Source of the DNA: an uncultured Oscillospiraceae bacterium
GTDB lineage: Bacteria > Bacillota > Clostridia > Oscillospirales > Oscillospiraceae
Direction of reading: 5' to 3'
Assembly (NCBI GenBank): GCA_934636305.1
Contig: CAKUAM010000030.1
Span: forward strand, 1 to 22,114
Length of the DNA: 22,114 nt
A model generated the notes under the pieces. That model saw nothing but the letters and a program-made list of their open reading frames with translations, was not told the DNA's origin and did not search any database. A program made the position numbers and the translations under genes. Shown here one piece after another: positions 15,032 to 21,874 of this stretch. The first letter of the stretch is position 1. The number at the start of each line of letters is the position of its first letter.

Positions 15032-16924
15032 TTATTCTTTCTTTTCAGACTGCGGCCGCTTCTGCACATGCTTATAGAAGCATACGCTCATCGGCGGCAC
15101 ACGGAACGAGCCGGAATACGCATATTCTCCCTGCGGCTTCCGGACCGCATGCACCGGCGCCGGCTGGAAGTCAAAGCCGCCGAATGCTGCGTCGTCCGTA
15201 TTGAGAACCGGCGCGTACCATCCGGCCTTCGGCAGCGGCAGCCAGTAATCCTCCCGCAGAACCGGACAGAAGTTGCACACGGCAATCATCTCCTGCCCCT
15301 TGCGGCTCACGCGGCGGAACGCAATCACAGAATTGTCGCGGTCATCGCACGAGAGCCAGCGGAACCCATCCCAATCGGAATCATTCTCCCAGAAGCAGCG
15401 GTTTTTCAGGTAGAAATGGTTGAGCGTGCGGACAAACTGCTGCATTTTGCTGTGCTTTTCATAGTCCAGCAGCAGCCAGTCCAGCCCCTGCTTGTAGTTC
15501 CACTCGATAAACTGCGCAAATTCATTGCCCATGAAGTTGAGCTTCTTGCCGGGATGCGCCATCTGGTACGCGTAGAACACACGCAGATTGTTGAATTTAT
15601 CGTCATAGTCGCCCGGCATCTTGCCGATCATCGAGCACTTTCCGTGCACGACCTCGTCATGGCTGAGCGGCAGGATGAAATTCTCCGAATAAGCATAGGT
15701 CATGGAGAACGTCAGCGCGTTGTGGTCGCCCTTGCGCCACAGCGGATCGAGCGACATGTACTGCAGCATATCGTTCATCCAGCCCATGTTCCACTTGAAC
15801 AGGAAGCCGAGTCCTCCGTCGTAATCCGGCCGCGTAATCATCGGGAACGCCGTGGATTCCTCCGCAATCATCAGAACCGACGGATTGAGGCGGAAGGCCG
15901 CCTCGTTGAGCCGGCGCAGAAAATCAATCGCCTCCAGGTTCTCCTTGCCGCCGAAGCGGTTCGGCTTGAATTGCTTCCGATTATAGTCGAGATACAGCAT
16001 CGATGCAACCGCATCGACTCGAATCCCGTCGACATGAAAATATTCGAGCCAATAACAGGCGTTGGAGATGAGGAAGGACCGGACCTCAGGCTTGCCGTAG
16101 TCATAGATCCGCGTCGTCCAGTCGGGGTGCTCGTTCATCATGGGATCCGAGAGCTCGTAGCAGCACGTGCCGTCAAACTCATAAAGACCGTTCTCGTCCT
16201 TTGGAAAATGCGCCGGCACCCAGTCGAGAATCACGCCGAGTCCCGCCTTATGGCACGCGTCGACAAACTTCATCAGCTGCTGCGGCGTGCCGTAGCGGTG
16301 CGTCGGTGCATAATAGCACGTGATCTGATAGCCCCAAGACGGCTCATACGGATACTCCATAATGGGCATCAGCTCAATATGCGTGTAGCCCATATCCTTG
16401 GCATACGGGACAAGCTCTGCCGCCAGCTCCTCAAAGTTCAGGTAGCTGCCGTCCTCATGCCGCTTCCACGAGCCGGCATGGACCTCATAAATATTGACCG
16501 GGCGTCGGATTGCCGACTGCTTTGACACGCGTGCGCGGTAAGCTGCGTCGTGCCAGGTGTAGTCCTCCGGCGGCGCGATCATGCCGGAGGTTTCCGGCAG
16601 CGCGCAGCAGCGGTTGGCATAGGGATCTGTCTTATAAACTGTGCTGCCGGAGCGTGCCTTGACGCAGTATTTATACGCCTGTCCGACCTTTGCGCAGCTG
16701 GAGACAGCCTCCCACACACCGCTGGAAATCCGCTGCATGGGAAGATCCTCCGGGTTCCAGAAATTAAAGTCGCCCACGACATGCACCGCCTCGGCATTCG
16801 GCGCCCACACCCGGAACACAAAGCCCTTGCCGGAGGCAAGCGCATGGCAGCCGAGATAGCGGTAAGCGTCGGTTGCCAGATCAGAATGGAATCGTTTTAA
16901 AAAAGACTGCAGCAGCTTGTCCAT
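15032..16924 (-). CDS. glgB: 1,4-alpha-glucan branching enzyme
   Basis: A 630-residue GH13 branching enzyme that cuts an alpha-1,4 chain and rejoins it by an alpha-1,6 bond. A CBM48 N-terminal domain (about 25-110; FRVWAPNAEAVHVVGDFNFW at 37-56) is followed by the barrel from NIYEVHAGSW (144-153). Catalytic blocks are DWVPAHFP (234-241), DGIRVDAVAS with nucleophile D304 (299-308), MIAEEST with the acid/base Glu (352-358), and PLSHDEVVHGK in the second half. A beta C-terminal domain closes it. It lacks the extra N-terminal module of the longest family members. GAGGGAG lies just before the ATG. It is the first gene of the glg operon, 54 nt from a consensus promoter. Confidence 0.97.
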   Translation of the reverse strand: MDKLLQSFLKRFHSDLATDAYRYLGCHALASGKGFVFRVWAPNAEAVHVVGDFNFWNPEDLPMQRISSGVWEAVSSCAKVGQAYKYCVKARSGSTVYKTDPYANRCCALPETSGMIAPPEDYTWHDAAYRARVSKQSAIRRPVNIYEVHAGSWKRHEDGSYLNFEELAAELVPYAKDMGYTHIELMPIMEYPYEPSWGYQITCYYAPTHRYGTPQQLMKFVDACHKAGLGVILDWVPAHFPKDENGLYEFDGTCCYELSDPMMNEHPDWTTRIYDYGKPEVRSFLISNACYWLEYFHVDGIRVDAVASMLYLDYNRKQFKPNRFGGKENLEAIDFLRRLNEAAFRLNPSVLMIAEESTAFPMITRPDYDGGLGFLFKWNMGWMNDMLQYMSLDPLWRKGDHNALTFSMTYAYSENFILPLSHDEVVHGKCSMIGKMPGDYDDKFNNLRVFYAYQMAHPGKKLNFMGNEFAQFIEWNYKQGLDWLLLDYEKHSKMQQFVRTLNHFYLKNRCFWENDSDWDGFRWLSCDDRDNSVIAFRRVSRKGQEMIAVCNFCPVLREDYWLPLPKAGWYAPVLNTDDAAFGGFDFQPAPVHAVRKPQGEYAYSGSFRVPPMSVCFYKHVQKRPQSEKKE

Positions 16925-16971
16925 AGGTCTCCCTCTCTTTTTGCCGGTATGCGCGCAGGAACGTTCTTATA

Positions 16972-17142
16972 TCAATGATTATATCTCGCCCCTGCGTGTA
17001 TTGCAAGTACGATCCCGGCCCGCAGCGGGGTCCGGCAGGCAGAAAAAACGGGCGCAGACATGCCGCAGCCTGCGGCATATCCCGCCCCGGAGCGCACACA
17101 GCTGCGCGCCGCAAAGTTTCCCGGCAGATATTTTTGCAGCAT
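16972..17142 (-). CDS. small hypothetical ORF upstream of glgB (56 aa)
   Basis: I do not recognise this ORF. It starts with ATG at 17140-17142, with a perfect AGGAGG (17150-17155) 7 nt upstream and a plausible promoter (17181-17209) about 40 nt upstream, so translation initiation looks real. The peptide begins MLQKYLPGNFAARSC and is rich in Cys (4), Gly, Ala and Arg, with a short hydrophobic stretch near 43-49. A terminator-like hairpin with a T6 run falls inside the reading frame (17043-17087, about codons 19-33), so most transcripts may end mid-ORF. The ORF stop lies at 16972-16974, inside the glg promoter's -10 region. Options are a leader peptide coupled to attenuation of glg, a small protein whose 3' end has decayed, or chance. 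Coding reality is uncertain; the ribosome binding site is the best evidence. Confidence 0.4.
   Translation of the reverse strand: MLQKYLPGNFAARSCVRSGAGYAAGCGMSAPVFSACRTPLRAGIVLAIHAGARYNH
16978..17006 (-). promoter_or_regulatory. promoter of the glg operon
   Basis: The minus strand has TTGCAA (17001-17006), a 17-nt spacer and a perfect TATAAT (16978-16983), giving a leader of about 45 nt before the glgB start. It lies downstream of a terminator-like hairpin, which would insulate it from the small upstream transcript. I see no further promoter within the glgBCDAP-GH13 run. Confidence 0.85.
17043..17087 (-). terminator. terminator-like hairpin inside the small ORF, upstream of glgB
   Basis: On the minus strand ATGCCGCAG and CTGCGGCAT (17070-17078 and 17060-17068) form the inner stem. 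GGGCG (17083-17087) and CGCCC (17050-17054) extend it past an internal loop, and GTTTTTT follows directly. This is a good intrinsic-terminator shape. It could end the small-ORF transcript before the glg promoter or act as an attenuator. Confidence 0.65.
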
Positions 17143-17180
17143 GGCGTCCCCTCCTCTGTCATTCTTTTTATATATTATAT

Positions 17181-17209
17181 ACTTTACCATATCTCGCAGT
17201 TGTTCGCAA
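17181..17209 (-). promoter_or_regulatory. possible promoter of the small ORF
   Basis: The minus strand has TTGCGA (17204-17209), a 17-nt spacer and TAAAGT (17181-17186). A perfect TATAAT also occurs at 17174-17179, but no -35 box fits it at normal spacing. This lies back to back with the T-box promoter, about 64 bp away. Confidence 0.5.
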
Positions 17210-17272
17210 GGCGGCGTTCCGTTTTCGTAGACTTATACGTTTCCCTTCCCGAAAATTTTGTCAGATTACCGG

Positions 17273-17301
17273 TTGACTTTATCAGCAAAACGTGCTAAAG
17301 T
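17273..17301 (+). promoter_or_regulatory. promoter of the T-box/aminotransferase transcript
   Basis: TTGACT (17273-17278), a 17-nt spacer and TAAAGT (17296-17301) place the start of transcription near 17308, right before the T-box stem I. Confidence 0.75.
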
Positions 17302-17307
17302 GCAGCA

Positions 17308-17570
17308 CATATCAATGCAATGAGGAAGATCAGTAGGTCCCCCTATCTTTGCGCAGAGAGCTGCCGGCTGGTGCAAGGCAGTGCAAACAGGCGGACTGAA
17401 GTCCCTTCTGAGCAGCTTTCCGAACGCCGTACGGCAAGTAGACAAAGCCGGGTGCGCCCGATACCGCGCTGGAGCGTCCGCGCTCCGTGAGGCCGCGCAG
17501 GCGGCAAATAGAGGTGGTACCACGGGAAATTCTCGTCCTCTGCACACGGTTCGTGCAGTGGGCGTTTTTT
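17308..17570 (+). promoter_or_regulatory. T-box riboswitch leader, specifier probably GUC (Val)
   Basis: tRNA-sensing leader that lets transcription continue when the matching tRNA is uncharged. Stem I shows GAAG (17325-17328), the AGTA loop-E strand (17332-17335), an apical part with GGTGCAAGGCAG, and the opposite strand GGAC-T-GAA-GTC-C-CTTC (17393-17408). By the usual GAA-codon register the specifier is GTC at 17401-17403, a valine codon. A stem III-type hairpin GGAGCG/CGCTCC occurs at 17471-17486. The T-box core AGAGGTGGTACCACGG (17510-17525) carries the tRNA-binding TGGT (17515-17518), which suits a tRNA ending ACCA, as valine tRNAs do. AGAGG can pair with CCTCT (17537-17541) to form the antiterminator, competing with the terminator that follows. 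Confidence 0.92.
17534..17570 (+). terminator. T-box terminator
   Basis: CGTCCTCTGCAC (17534-17545) pairs with GTGCAGTGGGCG (17553-17564), with one T-T mismatch and a 7-nt loop, followed by TTTTTT. Its 5' arm contains the CCTCT needed by the antiterminator, so the two folds exclude each other. Confidence 0.88.
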
Positions 17571-17659
17571 ATGATGACCGACGTCCGCCGTCCGATCCTC
17601 CGCCATACCGCCGGCACATTTCCGCCGACGGACAGATTCTCGAAAGGCAGGCAATAATT

Positions 17660-18829
17660 ATGCAGGAAATGAGCAGAAAAAACAAATTATTCACCGATTC
17701 CGTCATCCGCCGTATGACACGCGTATCGCTGGCCTGCGGCGCAATCAACCTGGCGCAGGGGTTCCCGGACTTTGATCCTCCCAAGGCGCTGACCAACCGC
17801 CTGGCTGAGGTTTCGTCACTTGGCCCGCACCAGTATCCCATCACCATGGGCGCCCCGAACTTCCGGCAGGCACTTGCGCGCAAGGCTGGCCGCTTTATGG
17901 GCCGCACGCTGGATCCGGAGACAGATATGGTCGTCACCATCGGATCGACCGAGGCCATGGTCGACACGATCTTTGCGCTGACGAATCCCGGCGACAAGAT
18001 CATTATGTTCTCGCCGTACTTTGAAAATTACCGCGCGCAGGCCATTATGGCCGACTGCGAGCCTGTTTTCGTGCCGCTCAACCCGCCCGAGTTCGGCTTT
18101 GACGCCGATGTGCTGGAGGACGCGTTCAAGGCCGGCGCAAAGGCCATTCTCATCTGCAACCCCTCCAACCCGTCCGGCAAGGTCTTTACATATGACGAGC
18201 TGAAGCTCATCTCGGAGCTCTGCATCAAATACGACGTGTTTGCCATCATGGATGAAGTGTATGAGCATATCGTCTACGAGGGCCACAAGCATATCTATAT
18301 GAACAGCCTGCCCGGCATGTGGGAGCGTACAGTCAGCTGCTCCAGCCTTTCCAAAACCTACTCCATCACCGGCTGGCGCCTGGGCTACGCCATTGCGCCC
18401 AAGCCCATCATGGATCGCATCAAGCAGTATCACGATTTCAATACCGTCGGCGCAGCGTCGCCGCTCATGGAGGCTGCCGTCGTGGGTCTGGATATGCCGG
18501 ACAGCTATTACAAAGAATTTGGCGACCATTATGCACATATGAAGCAGCTGTTTACCGATGGCCTCCGGCAGATTGGCATTCCGTTTACTGATCCGCAGGG
18601 TGCGTATTTCGTGCTGGCCGATATCGCCCCGTATATGAAACAGGGCGAATCCGACGTTGATTTCTGCCTGGAAATGGCCGAAAAGGTCGGCGTGGCCTGC
18701 GTGCCCGGCACGTCGTTCTTTAACGAGAATGTCAATCATATCGTCCGCGTCCACTTTGCCAAGAAGGATGAGACGCTTTATGAGGCGCTCGACCGGCTGT
18801 CGCACCTGAAGGAGAAAATGAACCGTTAA
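17660..18829 (+). CDS. pyridoxal-phosphate aminotransferase, class I/II
   Basis: A 389-residue fold-type I aminotransferase. LAQGFPDFDPP (31-41) resembles the methionine/kynurenine aminotransferase subgroup. The cofactor residues are visible: CNPSNPSGK (166-174) with the ring-contacting Asn, MDEVY with D198 (197-201), SSLSKTYSITGWRLGY with the Schiff-base lysine K232 (228-243), and the substrate-carboxylate arginine in NHIVRVHF near the C-terminus. The frame is open upstream through the T-box, but the leader ends at 17570. The ATG at 17660 with AGGCAGG upstream gives the family length; an ATG three codons later is the alternative. It is the only gene under the T-box, so it probably works in metabolism of the sensed amino acid, predicted valine. 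Substrate is not certain from sequence: valine, alanine, methionine or an aromatic amino acid all remain possible. Confidence 0.9.
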   Translation: MQEMSRKNKLFTDSVIRRMTRVSLACGAINLAQGFPDFDPPKALTNRLAEVSSLGPHQYPITMGAPNFRQALARKAGRFMGRTLDPETDMVVTIGSTEAMVDTIFALTNPGDKIIMFSPYFENYRAQAIMADCEPVFVPLNPPEFGFDADVLEDAFKAGAKAILICNPSNPSGKVFTYDELKLISELCIKYDVFAIMDEVYEHIVYEGHKHIYMNSLPGMWERTVSCSSLSKTYSITGWRLGYAIAPKPIMDRIKQYHDFNTVGAASPLMEAAVVGLDMPDSYYKEFGDHYAHMKQLFTDGLRQIGIPFTDPQGAYFVLADIAPYMKQGESDVDFCLEMAEKVGVACVPGTSFFNENVNHIVRVHFAKKDETLYEALDRLSHLKEKMNR

Positions 18830-18906
18830 TTTCTTTTTCGCCTCTGTATCCGCTCCTTCCTTTCAAAACCGTAAACGCTTCGCTGGTTTGCAGCTTGGTT
18901 GCCGCC

Positions 18907-19292
18907 TCAGTTTTCTTGGATCTTTCCCGCGCAAGTCGAAAATCCAATGCGAATCCGTACTGCGTAACAGATTTTATCCGCAGTACGGATTTTTTGCATC
19001 TATTAAACTGCAACGGCTGCCAAATTTGATTCCGATATGACGGGCGGCGCGTAGTGAGATGTGGTAGGGTGAGTTGGTGCGATATGATATCTTTCTGGTT
19101 TATTTGTTGCCTAAATTCAGAGGCGGTAGGCACCAAACGTACCCAAGCGCCCCTTTGCTCCCCATCTTTTCCGGCGACCAACCAGCGACAAGGTCGCTGG
19201 TTGGAAAGGAGGAAGCGGGCACAGAAGATAAGAGCCATCGCTTTGCGGCGGCTCGTTCTGTCGTGGCCGTTTCTGACGCGCCGCCGGAGGCC
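18907..19292 (+). repeat. long intergenic repeat, copy A (downstream of aminotransferase)
   Basis: This holds most of the gene-free stretch 18830-19385. About 268 bp (18907-19174) match the minus strand of 21575-21844. Shared blocks include TTTTCTTGGATCTTTCCCGCG, CCGTACTGC hairpin arms, GATATGACGGGCGGCGCGTA, GAGTTGGTGCGAT, GCCTAAATTCAGAGGCGG and GGCACCAA. Possible RNA stems are AATCCGTACTGCG with its partner (18952-18991), TTGGTGC with GCACCAA, GCCT with AGGC, and a 12-bp hairpin CCAACCAGCGAC/GTCGCTGGTTGG (19178-19204). The tail 19256-19292 matches the copy at 6759-6850. Small reading frames in it differ between copies by frame and length and have no ribosome binding site, so I regard it as non-coding. 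Confidence 0.85.
18952..18996 (+). terminator. hairpin with T6 run inside repeat copy A, probable aminotransferase terminator
   Basis: AATCCGTACTGCG (18952-18964) and CGCAGTACGGATT (18979-18991) form a perfect 13-bp stem with a 14-nt loop, and the T run continues to 18995. It is the first good terminator after the aminotransferase stop, 123 nt away. The same hairpin, with one compensatory base-pair change, occurs in copy B. Confidence 0.75.
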
Positions 19293-19334
19293 AAAGCAGC
19301 CTGCCGATACGTTCATATCCATATACACACGCGT

Positions 19335-19379
19335 CGGGGGGCTGCCGCAGAATTGCGGCAGCCCCCCGTTTTCTTTTTT
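19335..19379 (+). terminator. strong intrinsic terminator (plus-strand T run), between repeat A and nadE
   Basis: A perfect 15-bp stem (C plus GGGGGGCTGCCGCA at 19335-19349, partner 19354-19368) with the 4-nt loop GAAT is followed on the plus strand by TTTTCTTTTTT. It ends 7 nt before the nadE stop codon. The T run favours plus-strand transcripts, meaning read-through from the aminotransferase or a transcript of repeat A. On the minus strand it may still slow RNA polymerase at the end of nadE. Confidence 0.85.
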
Positions 19380-19385
19380 ATTGGG

Positions 19386-21302
19386 TTATAAAGACTCCAA
19401 TTCCTGCAGCCAGAGCCTGCTCGATGCATCCGTCGGCATCCGCCAGTCGCCGCGCGGCGAGAGCGTCACCGAGCCGACCTTCGGCCCATCGGGGATGCAC
19501 GAGCGCTTGAACTGCTGGGCAAAGAAGCGCCGGCAGAACGTTTTAAGCCAATGCAGAATGACCGCATCGTCATACCGCCCGGCGTAGGCCGCCCTTGCCA
19601 TCCGGTAAAGCTTGCGCGGCGCGGCGCCGAAGCGCAGCATGTGATACAGGAAGAAATCATGCAGCTCGTACGGACCAACCAGATCCTCCGTTCTCTGCGC
19701 AATCTGGCCGTTTTCATCCGCCGGCAGCAGCTCCGGCGAAACCGGCGTATCCAGAATATCCAGCAGCACCGCCTGCAGCGCCGGCGCGCTGCTCTGCGCC
19801 TCATACTGCACAATGTAGCGCACAAGCGTTTTCGGTACGGAGCAGTTGACCGCATACATGGACATATGGTCGCCGTTGTAGGTTGCCCAGCCCAGCGCCA
19901 GCTCAGACAGGTCGCCCGTACCGATGACAAGCCCGCCGGACTGGTTGGCAATGTCCATCAGCACCTGCGTGCGCTCACGCGCCTGGCAGTTTTCATACGT
20001 CACATCGTGCACGGATTCCTCGTGGCCGATATCGGCAAAATGCTGCCGGACCGAGGCCGTGATATTGACCTCCTGTACGCTGACGCCAAGCTCCTCGCAG
20101 AGCTTGACCGCGTTGGATTTTGTCCGCTTCGTGGTCCCGAAGCACGGCATGGTCACGCAGCAGATCTCCTTCCGGCTCCTGCCGCACAGATCAAATGCGC
20201 GCACCGTCACCAGCAGCGCCAGCGTGCTGTCCAGTCCGCCGGAGATGCCGATCACCGCCGTTTTTGCGCGCGTGTGCTCCAGCCGCTTTCTGAGCCCCTG
20301 CGACTGGATCTGCAGAATTGCCTCCGCGCGTGCGCGCAGCTGCTCGTCATAGGGCGGAACAAAGGGATTGGGCGCAAAGTGCCGCGTAAGCACAGTCTGG
20401 CGCAGCGGCTGGGAAAACGTCACCGTCTGCATGCCGGGCGCGGCGGAAAAGCTGGTGTTATGGTGGCGCTCATGTGCAAGGCGCTGCACGTCAATCTCGG
20501 AGATTGTCAGCTCCGCATCCGCAAACGGTGTGTTCTCTGCCAGAATCGCGCCGTTTTCCGCAATCAGATGATGGCGCGAGAATACCATGTCCTGCGTCGA
20601 TTCCGTGGCAGACGCATTACAGTAGACGTAGCCGCACAAAAGTCGCGCCGAGGTGGAGCTGACCAGCATCCGGCGGTAGTCCGCCTTGCCGATCACCTCG
20701 TCGGAGGCCGAAAGATTTGCAATGATCTGCGCGCCGGCCGCGCACAGCGCCGTCGACGGCGGGCAGGGCGCCCAGAGATCCTCGCACAGCTCGACGCCGA
20801 ACGTGAACGCAGGCAGCTGCTCGCAGGCAAACAGCAGCTGCGCCCCGAACGGCGCGCGCTGGCCGCAGAGCGTGATGGTTTCATTTTTTCCTGCCAGCAC
20901 GGCCGCAGAGGAAAATTGCCGCTGCTCATAAAACTCGCCGTAATTGGGAAGATACGTCTTGGGCACCACGCCAAGCAGTTTCCCGGCGTGCAGAATTGCC
21001 GCACAGTTAAAAAGCTTGCCGCAGAATCTGAGCGGCAGGCCAACTGCAAACACAGGCCGCAGCGCAGCGGATGCTTGCAGGAGCCGCTGCAGCGCGGGCT
21101 CCACCGCACCAAGCAGGCAATCCGAATAAAAAAGATCCCCGCAGCTGTATCCCGTCAGACACAGCTCCGGCAGCACAAGCAGATTGATCTCTGCCGCGTC
21201 CGCCTGCTGCATGCGTGCAAGAATCTGCTCTGTATTATAAAGAACATCCGCGACCGTCACGTCAATTGTCCCGGCTGCGACCTTGATAAATCCGTCTTTC
21301 AT
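19386..21302 (-). CDS. nadE: glutamine-dependent NAD+ synthetase
   Basis: A 638-residue two-domain enzyme making NAD+ from deamido-NAD+, ATP and glutamine. The N-terminal nitrilase-type glutaminase domain (about 1-300) shows its Glu-Lys-Cys triad: E46 in LPELCLTGY, K115 in PKTYLPNYGE, and C173 in VELCEDLW. The C-terminal synthetase domain (about 325-638) has the ATP pyrophosphatase loop SGGLDST (354-360), ITASVRQHF further on, and GTGDLSELALGWATYNGDHM with the family's substrate-binding residues. Length and motif order fit the long, glutamine-using form rather than the short ammonia-dependent one. The ATG at 21300-21302 follows AAGGGAAGTG. It is a single-gene transcript bounded on both sides by copies of the intergenic repeat. 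Confidence 0.96.
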   Translation of the reverse strand: MKDGFIKVAAGTIDVTVADVLYNTEQILARMQQADAAEINLLVLPELCLTGYSCGDLFYSDCLLGAVEPALQRLLQASAALRPVFAVGLPLRFCGKLFNCAAILHAGKLLGVVPKTYLPNYGEFYEQRQFSSAAVLAGKNETITLCGQRAPFGAQLLFACEQLPAFTFGVELCEDLWAPCPPSTALCAAGAQIIANLSASDEVIGKADYRRMLVSSTSARLLCGYVYCNASATESTQDMVFSRHHLIAENGAILAENTPFADAELTISEIDVQRLAHERHHNTSFSAAPGMQTVTFSQPLRQTVLTRHFAPNPFVPPYDEQLRARAEAILQIQSQGLRKRLEHTRAKTAVIGISGGLDSTLALLVTVRAFDLCGRSRKEICCVTMPCFGTTKRTKSNAVKLCEELGVSVQEVNITASVRQHFADIGHEESVHDVTYENCQARERTQVLMDIANQSGGLVIGTGDLSELALGWATYNGDHMSMYAVNCSVPKTLVRYIVQYEAQSSAPALQAVLLDILDTPVSPELLPADENGQIAQRTEDLVGPYELHDFFLYHMLRFGAAPRKLYRMARAAYAGRYDDAVILHWLKTFCRRFFAQQFKRSCIPDGPKVGSVTLSPRGDWRMPTDASSRLWLQELESL

Positions 21303-21397
21303 GGCACTTCCCTTTCCGGTTGGCGTTTTCTTAAAAAGCTCTGAGTAAAACCCGCAGGCATTCGCCGGGGCTGGCTTGATTCAGAGATTCTCTTAAT

Positions 21398-21426
21398 ACG
21401 ATACACGCTTTTTCGGAATTTATCAA
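21398..21426 (-). promoter_or_regulatory. promoter of nadE
   Basis: The minus strand has TTGATA (21421-21426), a 17-nt spacer and TATCGT (21398-21403), leaving a leader of about 90 nt before the nadE ATG. That leader contains a segment (21357-21393) resembling the fragment after glgP. I see no known riboswitch or NiaR-like operator with confidence. Confidence 0.55.
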
Positions 21427-21489
21427 GAAAAACAAACCTGTACCCCAACGGCAATATCGCTGGGGGTACGCAGAACCTGCCCCTGCAGC

Positions 21490-21844
21490 ACGGCAGAAGC
21501 GGCCTGTGCCAAACGTAATATCTCTGAAATTGTCGACTTTGTTTAGCCTCCGGCGGCCCCATCTTTTCCGCCTTGCCGGAAAAGATGGGGGAGAAAAGGG
21601 GCGCTTAGGACACGCTTGGTGCCTGCCGCCTCTGAATTTAGGCAAGAAACAGATTTGGTAAAGCTCACATCGCACCAACTCACCTCACCATGTCTGACTA
21701 CGCGCCGCCCGTCATATCGGCATCAAATTTGATAGATGCTGCAATTTCATAGGTGCAGAAAATCCGTACTGCCAATAAAATCTGTTAGGCAGTACGGATT
21801 TGCCTGCGTCTGTCAGGCAACGCGGGAAAGATCCAAGAAAACCG
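21490..21844 (-). repeat. long intergenic repeat, copy B (upstream of nadE, downstream of tRNA-Gln)
   Basis: This occupies much of the gene-free stretch 21303-22000. The core 21575-21844, read on the minus strand, aligns along its length with copy A (18907-19174) with small indels. The hairpin arms are 21761-21773 and 21788-21800 (13 bp, 14-nt loop). The pair closing the loop is C-G here and G-C in copy A. TTGGTGC/GCACCAA and GCCT/AGGC stems are kept. A 14-bp hairpin CCCCATCTTTTCCG/CGGAAAAGATGGGG (21557-21590) stands where copy A has a different hairpin. The part 21490-21574 resembles the copy after the GH13 gene. The outer boundary is approximate. Confidence 0.85.
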
Positions 21845-21859
21845 AAGCGGTTTTCTTGG
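21833..21859. other. perfect hairpin at the 5' edge of repeat copy B
   Basis: CCAAGAAAACCG (21833-21844) and CGGTTTTCTTGG (21848-21859) form a 12-bp stem with a 3-nt loop. It sits at the junction where similarity to copy A begins; copy A keeps only the inner half of the arm (TTTTCTTGG). Confidence 0.8.
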
Positions 21860-21874
21860 TCGCTTTAAGGGAGT

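Noticed and set aside
14543..16525. Long plus-strand open frame (660 codons) opposite glgB and glgC, and a similar one at 9082-10776 opposite glgP
   Set aside because: Both lie antisense to genes with full family motifs. Their proteins are low-complexity Arg/His/Leu-rich text typical of the complement of high-GC coding DNA, and there is no ribosome binding site or recognisable domain.
17381..17659. Upstream extension of the aminotransferase frame, and minus-strand frames at 17266-17654
   Set aside because: The region is the T-box leader; its conserved RNA features explain the sequence, and the terminator lies inside the extension.
18732..19328. Minus-strand 198-codon frame, and plus-strand frames at 19054-19587 and 19074-19391, in the aminotransferase-nadE gap
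   Set aside because: They cross terminators and repeat copy A. The similar text LPKFRGGRHQ in copies A and B comes from the shared DNA and changes to unrelated sequence within about 15 residues. There is no convincing ribosome binding site.
19551..21344. Plus-strand open frame of 597 codons opposite nadE
   Set aside because: It is a shadow of nadE: antisense, compositionally biased and without motifs. The minus-strand protein has all catalytic residues.
21331..21678. 115-codon minus-strand frame upstream of nadE
   Set aside because: It is made of repeat copy B text, runs over the nadE promoter and has no ribosome binding site. This is the kind of frame often annotated as a spurious hypothetical protein.
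18907..21844. The inverted repeats as terminal inverted repeats of a transposon carrying nadE
   Set aside because: The repeats are about 270 bp and imperfect, with no transposase and no target-site duplication seen. nadE is a housekeeping gene with its own promoter, and partial copies occur elsewhere in the window.
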